From Cellulomonas aerilata (GTDB lineage: Bacteria > Actinomycetota > Actinomycetes > Actinomycetales > Cellulomonadaceae), in NCBI RefSeq assembly GCF_007991755.1, contig NZ_BJYY01000001.1, forward strand, positions 186,001 to 250,000: a stretch of DNA of 64,000 nucleotides, written 5' to 3'. Each line of letters opens with the position of its first letter. Positions within the stretch are counted from its first letter, which is position 1. The notes beneath the pieces are model-generated. The model was not told the origin of the DNA. It saw only the letters and a list, made by a program, of their open reading frames with translations, and did no database searches. Made by a program: the position numbers and the translations under genes. Of the stretch, positions 49,120 to 58,936 are shown one piece after another.

Positions 49120-50514
49120 TCAGGCGAGGTCGGGCGACGGCGCCTGGACGTCGTCACCGGGCCGCGCGCCGGAGGTGCCGAACAGCGACACGAGCTCGGT
49201 CTCGCCGGCGACGACCCCGGCGAGCCGCCGGACGCCCTCCCGGATGCGCTCCGGGGTCGGGAAGCAGAACGACAGCCGCATGTGGTCGTGCCCGCGGTCG
49301 TCGAAGTAGAACGCGGTCCCCGGGACGTAGGCGACCCGAGCGGTGACCGCGCGCGGCAGCATGGCCTTGGCGTCCAGGCCCTCCGGGAGCCGGACCCAGG
49401 TGTAGAAGCCGCCGTCCGGCACGGTCCACGAGGCGTCGGGCAGGTGCTCCCCGAGGGCGCCGACCATCGCGTCGCGCCGCTCGCGGTACAGCTCCTGGAA
49501 CGCCTTGATCTGCCCGCGCCAGTCGCACGTCGACAGGTAGGCGGAGATGGACAGCTGTGACGCGTTCGAGGGGCTGAGGATCGACGACTCGCTGGCCAGG
49601 ACGAGCTTCTCGCGGACCGCGTGCGGGGCGACGGCCCAGCCCACGCGGTAGCCGGGCGCGAACGTCTTGGAGAACGAGCCCAGGTAGATCACCCCGTCGG
49701 AGCTCAGCGACCGCAGCGCCGGCAGCGGCTCGCCGGAGAACCCGAGCAGGCCGTACGGGTTGTCCTCGAGGACCAGGACGCCGTGCCGACGGGCGATCGC
49801 CAGGATCTGCGGCCGCCGCTCCGCGGACAGCGTCACCCCGGCGGGGTTGTGGAAGTTCGGGACGGTGTAGAGGAGCTTGACCGTGCGCCCCTGGCGGGCG
49901 AGCGCCGTGAGCGTCTCGTCCAGCGCGGCGGGGACGAGGCCGTGCTCGTCGAGCGGCACGTGGACGACGTCGGCCTGGTACGCGCGGAAGACACCGAGCG
50001 CCCCGACGTAGCTCGGCGCCTCGGCGACGACGACGTCACCGGGATTGACGAAGATGCGCGTCACAAGGTCCAGAGCTTGTTGGCTGCCGGTCGTGACGAC
50101 GACGTCGTCGGGGTGGGCGTCGATGCCCTCCAGTCGCATGACTTCGAGGATCTGCTCGCGGAGCGTCTCGTCGCCCTGCCCGGAGCCGTACTGCAGCGCC
50201 ACGGTCCCGCGGGTGGCGACCACCCGGCGGGTCATGTCGGCGAGGACGTCCAGGGGGAGGCCCTCGAGGTACGGCATGCCGCCGGCCAGGGACACGACCT
50301 CGGGGCGGTTGGCGACGGCGAACAGCGCGCGGATCTCCGACGCGCGCATGCCGTGGGCGCGGTCGGCGTAGGCGTCGAGCCAGGGGTCGAGCCGGGTCCC
50401 GTGCGTGCTCGCCGTGGGGCTCGGTGTCGTCGTCGGGTCGGTCGGGGGGACGGCCGGCGTGGCGGCGGCCCCGGTGGGGGGCAGCGCACCTGCCCCGGGC
50501 GTCCTGGAGGTCAT
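49120..50514 (-). CDS. PLP-dependent aminotransferase, 2-aminoadipate type
   Basis: A 464-residue fold-type I enzyme. Residues 1-45 are a disordered Pro/Thr/Ala extension; the core starts near DAYADRAHGMRASEIRALF. Family marks are the VVTTGSQQALDL cofactor loop, NFHNPAG, the LEDNPYG Asp and the Schiff-base Lys in LGSFSKTFAPGYRVGW. It resembles LysN/2-aminoadipate transaminase and the aminotransferase half of MocR, but has no helix-turn-helix domain. Substrate unknown. ATG 50514. Confidence 0.88.
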   Translation of the reverse strand: MTSRTPGAGALPPTGAAATPAVPPTDPTTTPSPTASTHGTRLDPWLDAYADRAHGMRASEIRALFAVANRPEVVSLAGGMPYLEGLPLDVLADMTRRVVATRGTVALQYGSGQGDETLREQILEVMRLEGIDAHPDDVVVTTGSQQALDLVTRIFVNPGDVVVAEAPSYVGALGVFRAYQADVVHVPLDEHGLVPAALDETLTALARQGRTVKLLYTVPNFHNPAGVTLSAERRPQILAIARRHGVLVLEDNPYGLLGFSGEPLPALRSLSSDGVIYLGSFSKTFAPGYRVGWAVAPHAVREKLVLASESSILSPSNASQLSISAYLSTCDWRGQIKAFQELYRERRDAMVGALGEHLPDASWTVPDGGFYTWVRLPEGLDAKAMLPRAVTARVAYVPGTAFYFDDRGHDHMRLSFCFPTPERIREGVRRLAGVVAGETELVSLFGTSGARPGDDVQAPSPDLA

Positions 50515-50593
50515 GCCCCGAGTGTCGCACGCCGGACCGGGTCGTCCGGCGTGCGACCACGCCCCGTCCCGATCCAGGTCGGGAGAAGGCGTC

Positions 50594-50944
50594 TCAGGCG
50601 CTGAGCAGCGCCGTCTCGATCTCCTGGACGAGCGCCGGCTTGGGCCGTGCGCCGACGACGCTGGAGACCAGCTCGCCGTCCTTGACGAAGTGCATGGTGG
50701 GGATCGAGACGATCCCGTAGTCGGCGGCGACCTGGCCGTTCTCGTCGGTGTTGACCTTCACGATCTTCACGCGGCCCGCGTACACGAGCGCGAGCTCGTC
50801 CAGCACGGGCGCGACCATCCGGCACGGCCCGCACCAGGGGGCCCAGAAGTCGACGACGACGGGCAGCTCGGACTCGAGCACCTCGGCGCGGTAGGTGGCG
50901 TCGGTGACGTGCACCGGCGTGGTGGGAGCGGTCGGGGCGGACAT
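50594..50944 (-). CDS. trxA: Thioredoxin
   Basis: A 116-residue thioredoxin with the active-site WCGPC (near residues 38-42), cis-Pro in SIPTM and the K-x-x-x-V-x-E tail. It reduces protein disulfides and is recharged by the reductase encoded immediately upstream, whose stop overlaps its ATG (TGATG). N-terminal 12 residues are an Ala/Pro/Thr extension. Confidence 0.96.
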   Translation of the reverse strand: MSAPTAPTTPVHVTDATYRAEVLESELPVVVDFWAPWCGPCRMVAPVLDELALVYAGRVKIVKVNTDENGQVAADYGIVSIPTMHFVKDGELVSSVVGARPKPALVQEIETALLSA

Positions 50945-51954
50945 CAGGCCTCCTGGAGTGCGGCGAGTGCAGCGGCAGCCTCGGGCAGGACCGGTCCCTC
51001 GGTGCCGACGTCCCCGAGACCGGTGAGGTAGTGCTGGGCGTCGAGGGCCGCGGCGCAGCCGGAGCCGGCCGCGGTGATCGCCTGGCGGTAGACGTTGTCG
51101 ACCGCGTCGCCGCAGGCGAAGACGCCGGGGATGTTGGTCAGCGTCGTGCGGCCGACGACCTGGATGTACCCGTTCTCGTCGAGGTCGACCTGGCCGCCGA
51201 GCAGCTCGGTGCGCGGCACGTGACCGATCGCGACGAAGACGCCGCCGGCCGGGTGCTCGCGCTCCTCGCCGGTCACCGTGTCCCGCAGGGTCACGCCGGA
51301 CACCTTGTTCTCACCGTGGATCGCGACGACCTCGCTGTTCCAGGCGAACTCGATCTTGGGGTCCTTCGCCGCGCGGTCGGCCATGATGCGCGACGCCCGC
51401 AGGCGGTCGCGGCGGTGGACCATCGTCACCTTGGACGCGAACCGGGTCAGGAAGGTCGCCTCCTCGACGGCGGAGTCCCCGCCCCCGACGACGACGATCT
51501 CCTGGTCGCGGAAGAAGAACCCGTCGCAGGTGGCGCACCACGAGACCCCCCGGCCCGACAGGCGCTTCTCGTCCGGCAGCCCGAGCTCGCGGTACGCCGA
51601 CCCCGTCGCCAGGATCACGGCGTGGGTGGTGAAGACCTCGCCGCCACCGGTGCGCAGGGTCTTCACCTCGCCGGTGAGCTCCATCTCGACGACGTCGTCC
51701 CAGAGCACCTCGGCGCCGAACTTCTCGGCCTGCTTCTGCATGGCCTCCATGAGCTCGGGGCCCTGGATGCCGTCGGGGAAGCCGGGGAAGTTCTCGACCT
51801 CGGTGGTGTTCATCAGCGCACCGCCGGCCGTGACGGAGCCGGCGATCACGAGAGGTGCCAGTCCGGCACGTGCGGCGTAGACGGCGGCCGTGTAACCGGC
51901 CGGTCCGGAGCCGACGATGATCACGTCACGGAGTGGGGTGGTCTGCTCGGTCAA
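50944..51954 (-). CDS. trxB: Thioredoxin reductase
   Basis: A 336-residue flavoprotein that transfers electrons from NADPH to thioredoxin. FAD motif [17 protein letters not shown], redox-active C-A-T-C in [16 protein letters not shown] motif [16 protein letters not shown] and the C-terminal [11 protein letters not shown]. The start codon is TTG at 51954 (MTEQTTPL) with GAGG 8 nt upstream; rarer than ATG/GTG but best fits the family. Confidence 0.96.
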   Translation of the reverse strand: MTEQTTPLRDVIIVGSGPAGYTAAVYAARAGLAPLVIAGSVTAGGALMNTTEVENFPGFPDGIQGPELMEAMQKQAEKFGAEVLWDDVVEMELTGEVKTLRTGGGEVFTTHAVILATGSAYRELGLPDEKRLSGRGVSWCATCDGFFFRDQEIVVVGGGDSAVEEATFLTRFASKVTMVHRRDRLRASRIMADRAAKDPKIEFAWNSEVVAIHGENKVSGVTLRDTVTGEEREHPAGGVFVAIGHVPRTELLGGQVDLDENGYIQVVGRTTLTNIPGVFACGDAVDNVYRQAITAAGSGCAAALDAQHYLTGLGDVGTEGPVLPEAAAALAALQEA

Positions 51955-52089
51955 CGCGCTACCTCGTCCTCGTCCTCGTCCGGCGCGGTGTCGCGCCGTC
52001 GATCTGCCGAACCGATCCTAGGACCGATGTGTTCCCGCGACCGGACCCGTCCACGCGTGCCGGGCACCGGTGCGCGCGCGGTCGAGGGG

Positions 52090-54645
52090 TCAGGAGACGG
52101 TGACCTCGGCGAGCTCGATCCGGTTGGAGCCGTCGGCCGTCTGCGGCAGCTGCGTGAACCACAGGACCAGGTTCTGGGTCTGCGTCGGCGCGGACAGGGT
52201 CAGCACCGTGTCGGGCCCGAGGGCGCCCTGCGCCAGGACGTCACCGGCCGTCGGCGTGCTGGGGTCCGTGGCACGCACCTCGACGTTGCCGCCGGTGCCC
52301 AGCACGTTCAGCGTGACCGTGGTGACCGTCGCGGGCTGCGCCAGGGTGACCGCGTAGCCGACCCCGGGCTTGAGGCCGCCGAAGTCCGGACGGTTGTACG
52401 TCCGGGTGTTCCACGTCGTGCCGGGGTCGCCGTCGATCGCGAGGGGGACGAGCTCGGGGTGCTCGTTCTCGTCGCCGCCGGGGGGCGGGTCCAGCTGCGC
52501 CGCCGACGCGATCGCCGGTGCGACGGCGGGGGCGGCCGGCTCGGGGGCCGGTGCCGGCGCGGGCTCGGCCGCCGGCTCCTCCGCGGCCGGTGGCGCGGAC
52601 TCGCTCACGTCCGCGGCCGGGCCGTCGACGGTGAAGTCCACCGGCCGCGTCAACGAGCGGTACGCGGTGAACAGCCCGACCAGGATCGCGACGACGACGA
52701 GGAGCAGCACGAGCCGGGTGGGGTCGAAGCGGTGCGCGGCGATCGCCTCGCGGGCACCGGGCAGCTCGTCGTCGGAACCGAGCAGCGGCAGGACCGACGA
52801 CCGGGCCGCAGGCGGTGCGGGGGCGTCCACGTTGGTCGGGGGGACGGCCGGTCGGACGCGGTCCGACCCGCGCGGCGGGGTGGTCGCGGTGCTCTCGTCG
52901 GCGACCGGCACCGTGACCGTCGCGGTCGCCGTCCCGGCGGGCCGGGACGCCGCGGGAGACGAGGCGACCGGGACGGCGGAGGTCGGCGCACCGGCCTGGC
53001 GAGCAGGGGGCGCCGGGGTGGTGGGGGTCGCGGTCGACGACGGCGAGGAGGTAGTGGTGGGTGCCGAGGCGGTCGGCGCGCTCACGCGCGCGACGCTCGG
53101 CTGGGGCTGGGGCTGGGGCTGGGGCTGGGGCTGGGGCTGGACGGGTGCGGTGGCCGGCGCAGGCGCCGGGGCGACGACGCGGGTGGCCGTGGCGTCGGTC
53201 GGGGGGTCCGCCGGTCCCGGGACGCGGCGCTCGGTCGTCGCCGAGGGGACAGGGGTGGCGACGGTCGGGGCGTCCGTGCGGGCGGCCGGCATCGCCTGGG
53301 TCCGCGCCGAGGAGTCCGGGCGCGGGAGAGCCGTCGTCGCGGCGTCGGGCCCGGCGGCGGGCCGGGAGGACGCCGCGGTCGGCGTCGTGGCGGCGGCTGG
53401 ACGTGGGGACGCCGTGGTCGGCGTCGTGGCGGGGGCGGGGCGCGGACCGGCGGCAGCGGCCGCTGCGGCAGCACCTGCGGCTCCGGCAGCCCCCGCCGCT
53501 CCGGCAGCGGCTGCGCCCGCCGCGGCGGCAGCCGGCGCCGTGGTGCCTGCCGCCGAGCTGCCCGCACCGGCTCGCGCGGCGCGGCCGTCGACCCGGGCGG
53601 GGGCGGGCGTGGGGACGGGAGCGGTGGCCGGTGCGGGACGACCCGCGGCCGGTGTGGACAGCGCCGAGCTGCCCCGGGGGACCGCGGGCGGCGGCGTCCC
53701 CGGGCGCGCCGCGGTCGCGGTCCCCGCGAAGGCGGACCGGACGGACGTCCGCTGCACGCGGGGCGGCGCGGCCGGGGCCGCCGGCGCCGCGGGCACCGGG
53801 GCGGTCGGCGTGGCGGTCACCGCCGGCAGCGCCTGGGTCGCCGCGAACAGGTCGGTGGAGCGGATGTCCCCCCACGGCTCGAGCTCCGCGACCAGCTCGG
53901 CCGGGCTGTGCGGGCCGTCGTCGTGCACCCCGAGCGTGACCGCGCACAGGGTGTCGAGGTCGTTGGGGACGCCGGAGGTCAGCTCGGCCGGAGGGACGGG
54001 CGCCCCCTGGAGCACCGGCGCCGGGGCCAGGCGCATCGCGGCCGGGCCGGTGTCCCCGGGGACGGTCGGCACCGAGGTGGGCCACCGGCCCGTCAGCGCG
54101 CCGTACAGCAGGGCGACCAGGGCGACGGTGTCCGTGCGGCTCGCGTCGGCCGCCGACCTGGACCCACGTCCGAGCAGGGCGCCGTCGACCGCCAGACCCG
54201 TCACGAGCACCCGGTCGTCCGCGGTCAGGTGGATCACCGACGGTCGCAGCGCCAGGTGGTGCACCCCGCGGCGCCGAGCGGCCTCCAGGGCAGCGGCGGC
54301 CTCACCGACGACGGCGCGGGCCTGGTCGGCGGGCAGCGTGCCGCGGGCGACGAGCTCGGCGAGGGACGGGCCGGTGACCTGCTCGGTCACCGTGTACGCG
54401 ACGCCCTCGTGCTCGCCGACGTCGAGCACCCGGACCAGCCGGGGGTCGGTCACCAGGGCGGCCCGGCGGGCGGCGTCCAGGGCCTGGGGGACGGCGCCGT
54501 CGTGCAGGATCGTCACGCGGACCGGACGGTCGAGGATCTGGTCGGTCGCCTCCCAGGAGGTCGCTCCGGGGAGATCCGAGGCGATGGGCTGCTGGGTGCG
54601 GTAGCGCCCGGCCAGCAGAGTGCCGCGTCCGACGACCCCGTCCAC
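52090..54645 (-). CDS. Pseudokinase with transmembrane helix and discoidin-like extracellular domain
   Basis: An 851-residue protein just downstream of murJ. Residues 1-260 are a protein-kinase fold, but the catalytic loop reads HHLALRPSVIHL instead of HRD-x-K-x-x-N, the DFG is VTGLAV, and the VAIK Lys region is RVTILHD, so it should lack activity. Then comes a 380-residue Ala/Pro/Thr-rich linker (with a Q-P repeat), one membrane helix (about 645-668) and a C-terminal discoidin-like sandwich (TTWNTRTYNRPDFGGLK...). The layout matches the C-terminal part of mycobacterial MviN (Rv3910), whose phosphorylated pseudokinase recruits FhaA. GTG start with GGGAGG upstream. Confidence 0.88.
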   Translation of the reverse strand: MDGVVGRGTLLAGRYRTQQPIASDLPGATSWEATDQILDRPVRVTILHDGAVPQALDAARRAALVTDPRLVRVLDVGEHEGVAYTVTEQVTGPSLAELVARGTLPADQARAVVGEAAAALEAARRRGVHHLALRPSVIHLTADDRVLVTGLAVDGALLGRGSRSAADASRTDTVALVALLYGALTGRWPTSVPTVPGDTGPAAMRLAPAPVLQGAPVPPAELTSGVPNDLDTLCAVTLGVHDDGPHSPAELVAELEPWGDIRSTDLFAATQALPAVTATPTAPVPAAPAAPAAPPRVQRTSVRSAFAGTATAARPGTPPPAVPRGSSALSTPAAGRPAPATAPVPTPAPARVDGRAARAGAGSSAAGTTAPAAAAAGAAAAGAAGAAGAAGAAAAAAAAGPRPAPATTPTTASPRPAAATTPTAASSRPAAGPDAATTALPRPDSSARTQAMPAARTDAPTVATPVPSATTERRVPGPADPPTDATATRVVAPAPAPATAPVQPQPQPQPQPQPQPSVARVSAPTASAPTTTSSPSSTATPTTPAPPARQAGAPTSAVPVASSPAASRPAGTATATVTVPVADESTATTPPRGSDRVRPAVPPTNVDAPAPPAARSSVLPLLGSDDELPGAREAIAAHRFDPTRLVLLLVVVAILVGLFTAYRSLTRPVDFTVDGPAADVSESAPPAAEEPAAEPAPAPAPEPAAPAVAPAIASAAQLDPPPGGDENEHPELVPLAIDGDPGTTWNTRTYNRPDFGGLKPGVGYAVTLAQPATVTTVTLNVLGTGGNVEVRATDPSTPTAGDVLAQGALGPDTVLTLSAPTQTQNLVLWFTQLPQTADGSNRIELAEVTVS
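53101..53140. repeat. 6-bp tandem repeat encoding Gln-Pro
   Basis: Six full copies of CTGGGG plus four further bases. On the coding strand this is CCCCAG, giving an in-frame (Q-P)7 run in the cytosolic linker of the pseudokinase. A length-variable microsatellite is likely. Confidence 0.85.
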
Positions 54646-54764
54646 CGAGCCTCCCGTTCCTGCCCGCTCCGCGGCGCAGCGTGTTCCGTGGTCCCGCGGC
54701 GATGCCCACCGTCGGTCCGCCATGCTACGCGGCGGGCCGCGCGCGGACGCGTCGGGGAGGTTGC

Positions 54765-56663
54765 TCAGCGGCCCCGGCGGACCCGGCGCAGCAGCGGCGC
54801 CGCCAGGTCGCCGAGCTCGCGCACGCGCATGAGCCGCAGCAGGCCGAGGTAGACGGCGGTCATCACCAGGCCGGTCCCCACGCACAGCCCGGCGCTGCGC
54901 AGCATGCCCACCGGGAGCGGGACGCCGTCGGGCGGCAGCGCGCCGACCAGGTGGACGACCCCCCAGCCCACGCCGGCGGCGACCGCGGCGGCGAGACCGG
55001 CGCGCACGTACAGGCGCAGCACCCGGCCGGTGCCCAGGTGGTGCAGGCGCCGACGCAGACCGGCCACCGCCAGGACCGTGCCGACCACGTGGGACAGCGA
55101 CATCGCCGCGGCGATGCCGGTCACCCACCAGCGGGGGTCGAGCAGCGCGCGGGAGGCCAGTGCGCCGCCGGCGACGACGGCCGCCATGACGACCTGGATC
55201 CAGAACAGGGTGCGCGCGTCCTCGTAGGCGTAGAAGACCCGCTGGCACAGCGACCAGGTGCCCAGCGCGGCGACGCCGAGCGTCAGGGCGACGACGACCG
55301 GAGCCGTCGCGGCGGCCTCCGCGGCGGACTGCGGGGGCAGCACGACGCGCAGCAGCGGGAGCGCGAGCACGGCCAGCACCGCGGTGGCGAAGAGGGTGAA
55401 GACGCCGATCGTCCGGGCGCCGTGGGAGAAGTCGGCGCGGACGGCGGAGGTGTCGTCGTGCGCAGCGTGGCCGGACAGCCGGGTGAAGAGCGCCGTCAGC
55501 AGGGACACGGTGACCAGCGAGTGGGGGAGCATGTAGAGGCCGAAGGCGGCGGTGTAGACGGCGTTCCCGGCGACGACCACGCCGTCCCCGGAGAGCTCCC
55601 GGGCCGTGCGGTCCGCCGCGGTCATCACCTGGGTGGCGACCAGGAACCCGACCTGCCCGACGGCGAGCGCGGCGAACGTCCAGCCCGCGACCCGGCCGGC
55701 GCTGCGCAGCCCCGACCCGCGCAGCCCCCACCGCGGGCGGTAGCGGAACCCGATGCGCCGCAGGGGCAGGACCAGGACAGCCGCCTGCGCCAGCACGCCG
55801 AGGGTGGCGGTGCCGCCGAGGAGCGCGATCCGGCCGGGGGTCCACCAGGCGGGGTCCGCGGGGGCGAGGTCGGCGTGGAACGGGCCGAACAGCCCGAGGA
55901 AGACCGCCAGGCCGGCGATCGCGACGACGTTGTTCACCACGGGGGCCCACATGTACGGCCCGAAGCTGCCCCGGGCGTTGAGCACCTGGCCGAGCAGCGT
56001 GTACATCCCGTAGAAGAAGACCTGCGGCAGGCACCACAGCGCGAACGCGGTGGCCAGCGTCCGCAGCTCGGGGCCGCTCGCCGCGTCGCTGTAGAGCCGG
56101 ACGAGGACGGCGGAGCCGACCGTCAGGGCGACCGTCACCGCGAGCAGCAGGGCCGCCCCGAGCGTGACCACGCGGTTGACGTACTCCTGGCCGTCGGAGT
56201 GCCGGTAGGCGCGCACCACCTGGGGGACGAGCACGGCGTTGAGGACGCCGGTGGCCAGCAGCATGACCGCGATGTTGGGCAGCTTGTTGGCCAGGTCGAA
56301 GGAGTTCGCCGCGAGGCCGGTGCTGCCGACGGCGGCGACCAGCATCGCGGTCCGGACGATCCCCAGGACGCGCGACACGGCGGTGCCGGCGGCCATGACG
56401 GCGGCGCCGCGTCCCAGGCCGGACCGCTCCGTCGGGGCGGCGGCACCGGTCCCGGCGTCCGTCCCGGTGCCCGTGCCCGTGCCGGTCCCCGTGCTCGTGC
56501 CGTCGGTCGGCGTGCCGGTCGGCGTCGCGGGGGAGACGCCGTCGGGCAGCGCGCCGCCGGGGGCGCCGTCCGGTGTCCCGCCTGACGTGCCGCCGGACGT
56601 CTGGCCCGACGCGCCGCCGGGCGTGCTGCCCGACGTCGCACCGGTCGGCGGCACCGTGCTCAT
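54765..56663 (-). CDS. murJ: Lipid II flippase MurJ (MviN)
   Basis: A 632-residue MATE/MVF-type flippase that exports lipid II to the outer face. A 75-residue Thr/Gly/Pro-rich N-terminus (with a T-G-T-G run) precedes about fourteen membrane segments. Family marks are GTAVSRVLGIVRTAMLVAAVG, ANKLPNIAVMLLATGVLNAVLVPQVVRAYR, RxSFGPYMWAPVVNNVVAI and SLVTVSLLTALFTRLS. Unlike mycobacterial MviN the pseudokinase is a separate gene 119 bp downstream. The ATG overlaps the DUF6049 stop (ATGA). Confidence 0.95.
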   Translation of the reverse strand: MSTVPPTGATSGSTPGGASGQTSGGTSGGTPDGAPGGALPDGVSPATPTGTPTDGTSTGTGTGTGTGTDAGTGAAAPTERSGLGRGAAVMAAGTAVSRVLGIVRTAMLVAAVGSTGLAANSFDLANKLPNIAVMLLATGVLNAVLVPQVVRAYRHSDGQEYVNRVVTLGAALLLAVTVALTVGSAVLVRLYSDAASGPELRTLATAFALWCLPQVFFYGMYTLLGQVLNARGSFGPYMWAPVVNNVVAIAGLAVFLGLFGPFHADLAPADPAWWTPGRIALLGGTATLGVLAQAAVLVLPLRRIGFRYRPRWGLRGSGLRSAGRVAGWTFAALAVGQVGFLVATQVMTAADRTARELSGDGVVVAGNAVYTAAFGLYMLPHSLVTVSLLTALFTRLSGHAAHDDTSAVRADFSHGARTIGVFTLFATAVLAVLALPLLRVVLPPQSAAEAAATAPVVVALTLGVAALGTWSLCQRVFYAYEDARTLFWIQVVMAAVVAGGALASRALLDPRWWVTGIAAAMSLSHVVGTVLAVAGLRRRLHHLGTGRVLRLYVRAGLAAAVAAGVGWGVVHLVGALPPDGVPLPVGMLRSAGLCVGTGLVMTAVYLGLLRLMRVRELGDLAAPLLRRVRRGR

Positions 56664-58936
56664 GCGTCGTCCCCCGGGAGTGCGGCGATCTCGGCGACCG
56701 GGGTGCTCCCGGCACCGCGGGTGGACGTCTGCCCACGCCGGATGGTGCGGACGATGCCGACCACGAAGGCCACGCCCAGCAGCCCGGCGACGACGGCGGT
56801 CCCGACGTTCTCCCAGTCGGCGTGCACGCGGACGGTGAACCGTTGCGGCGCGGCGAGCGGGACCCCCTCGGGGGTCAGCAGCGTCACCTCCACCACGACG
56901 TCGCCGCTGCCCACGGCCCGGAACGGGATCCTCGCCTGGGTCTCGGAGCCGGCCGGGACGGTGACCGTCTCGGTCCCCTCCACGACCAGCCGGGACCGGG
57001 TGGGGGCGACGGCGACCTGGATGGTGGCGTCCTGCGTCAGGTCGTTGCGCAGGCCCACGGGGAAGCGTCCGGACTGGGAGATGAGGTTGAGGGAGCTGCC
57101 CAGCACGATGGACACGCCGGAGCGGCGGGCGGTGAGGTCGTCGACCACCGCGCGCACGACGGTCCGGCGCTGCTCGGGGTCGGAGCGCCAGGCGACGGAC
57201 GTGGCGGCCAGGACGGCGTCGTCCGTGCCGTCGACCAGCCCGGACGGGTCGGCCACGACGCTGGAGAAGACGGCGAGCTGGGCGCGGGCCCGCAGCAGCT
57301 CCTGGAGGGCTGACGCGGCGATCTCGCCCTCGTCGACGCGTCGCTCGGGCAGCACGTCGCGGTCGACCTCGGGGTCGGGGGCGCCGAGCAGCGCGGACAG
57401 CGGGGCGAGGTCGACCCACGGGGCGGCCTCCAGCGCGGTCAGCTGCGCCGCGGCGACGGCCGGGTCGGGTGCCCATCCCCGGTCGGCGGTCACCAGGAGG
57501 TGCCGCTGCTCGGTCGGTCGCTCCATCGTGACGACGGCGGTCTCGGCGAGGACGCGCTGCGCCGCGGCAGCGGGGGTGGTGTCGCGCGGGGAGTCGAGCT
57601 GGTCGCTGAGCACGTCGTCCGCCACGAGCGCGGCGACCGGCCCGTCCGGCGTCGTCACCGTGGCACGCCCGGTCGGGGTGTAGGTGAGCCCGTCCGGCGC
57701 GAGGCCGTCCCCGCCCACCACGACCGACGCCGCGCCGGTGCTCGAGGCCAGGGCGACGGTCGCCAGGTCCGGGACGTCGACCGCGGGCCAGGCCAGGCCG
57801 GGTCGGACCGGCGAGCCGAGCACCGGGTCGGTGACCGCGGCCGACGTCGCGGTGGCGAGGGCGGCCAGCTCCCCGCCGGCGCCGTGCGCCAGGGCGGCGA
57901 GGTCCGGGTCCCGCGAGGGCAGCGGGAACACCTCGCGTCCGGTCGCCGCGGCGGTGAGGTCCGACACCCAGCCCGAGGCGCCGGAGCCCGCGCCCGGCGC
58001 GCGTGCGGCACCGAGCAGGGCGGGGTCGAGGGCCCACGAGACCGCCGGGATGCCCGCCGTGACCTCGAGGACGTCGTCCAGGCGGTCCACCACGGCCTCC
58101 GTGAGCGCACCGGGGACCGGGGTGGCGCGGGTGCCGTCCGGGGGTGCCGCCGTGCCCGGTCCGGACGCGTCCGGCTCAGGGGTGACCGGACCGGAGGTGC
58201 CGGACGCCGTCGGGTCGACCGGGCCACCGGTCAGCGGCACCAGGACGCTGAGGCGGGTCGGCGTCAGGACCTGCTCCGTCGGCCGCCACAGGACGAACGT
58301 GCGCTCGATGCCCTGCCGTCGGCCGGCGTCCGTCACCTCGACGGAGATGCCGCGCGGCCCCCACGCCGTGTCCGCGGTGGACAGCCGCAGGTCGGCCGCC
58401 GGCACCCGCAGCTCGACGTCGACCGACGCGCCGGCGGCGAGCGGCTCGTCGAGCGCGAGGGGCACGCCGACCGGTGTGCCGGCGGTGTCGTCCAGCGCCT
58501 GCTCGCTCCACTGCTCCAGCGACCCGCGGGTGGACTGCAGGAACCGGCTGATGCGCAGCCTGACGCGGGGCTCGGCCAGCTCCAGGTCACCGGTGTTGCG
58601 GACCGTCGCCCGCACGACGAGCTCGTCCGCCGGTCGCAGCACCTGCGGGGAGACCTCGGTGACCGCGACGTCGACGTCGGGTGCGTCCTCGTCCACCTCG
58701 TCGGTGGGCTCCGGCCCGGTGGGGCGGGTGGGTGCCGGGCTCGGGGTGGCGCGGACCTGCGCCGTCGACACCCCGGCGGGCTGGGCGGGCACGTCGACCA
58801 GGACGGCGACCGGCACGGCGACCGGCACGGCGGCGGGCACGGCGGCGCCGGTCAGCGGACCCCCGAGCACCACGGCGACGACGGTCGCGACGGACGCTCG
58901 CGTGGCGGTGGACCAGGGGGGACGGCGCGCGCTCAT
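56660..58936 (-). CDS. DUF6049 family secreted membrane-anchored protein
   Basis: A 758-residue protein between nudix and murJ, where DUF6049 proteins sit in many actinobacteria. A signal peptide (about 1-45, with an Ala-Val-Pro repeat) leads to a large extracellular part with beta-sandwich-like segments (VVRATVRNTGDLELAEPRVRL, FRAVGSGDVVVEVTLL) and ends in one membrane helix (about 712-732) and a short basic tail. Function unknown; conserved linkage to murJ suggests a role in wall-precursor export or envelope assembly. ATG overlaps the nudix stop. Confidence 0.88.
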   Translation of the reverse strand: MSARRPPWSTATRASVATVVAVVLGGPLTGAAVPAAVPVAVPVAVLVDVPAQPAGVSTAQVRATPSPAPTRPTGPEPTDEVDEDAPDVDVAVTEVSPQVLRPADELVVRATVRNTGDLELAEPRVRLRISRFLQSTRGSLEQWSEQALDDTAGTPVGVPLALDEPLAAGASVDVELRVPAADLRLSTADTAWGPRGISVEVTDAGRRQGIERTFVLWRPTEQVLTPTRLSVLVPLTGGPVDPTASGTSGPVTPEPDASGPGTAAPPDGTRATPVPGALTEAVVDRLDDVLEVTAGIPAVSWALDPALLGAARAPGAGSGASGWVSDLTAAATGREVFPLPSRDPDLAALAHGAGGELAALATATSAAVTDPVLGSPVRPGLAWPAVDVPDLATVALASSTGAASVVVGGDGLAPDGLTYTPTGRATVTTPDGPVAALVADDVLSDQLDSPRDTTPAAAAQRVLAETAVVTMERPTEQRHLLVTADRGWAPDPAVAAAQLTALEAAPWVDLAPLSALLGAPDPEVDRDVLPERRVDEGEIAASALQELLRARAQLAVFSSVVADPSGLVDGTDDAVLAATSVAWRSDPEQRRTVVRAVVDDLTARRSGVSIVLGSSLNLISQSGRFPVGLRNDLTQDATIQVAVAPTRSRLVVEGTETVTVPAGSETQARIPFRAVGSGDVVVEVTLLTPEGVPLAAPQRFTVRVHADWENVGTAVVAGLLGVAFVVGIVRTIRRGQTSTRGAGSTPVAEIAALPGDDA

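Noticed and set aside
51031..54852. 1273-codon open frame on the plus strand opposite trxB and pseudokinase
   Set aside because: It is the complement of certain genes and consists of Gly/Arg-rich nonsense; no domain recognised.
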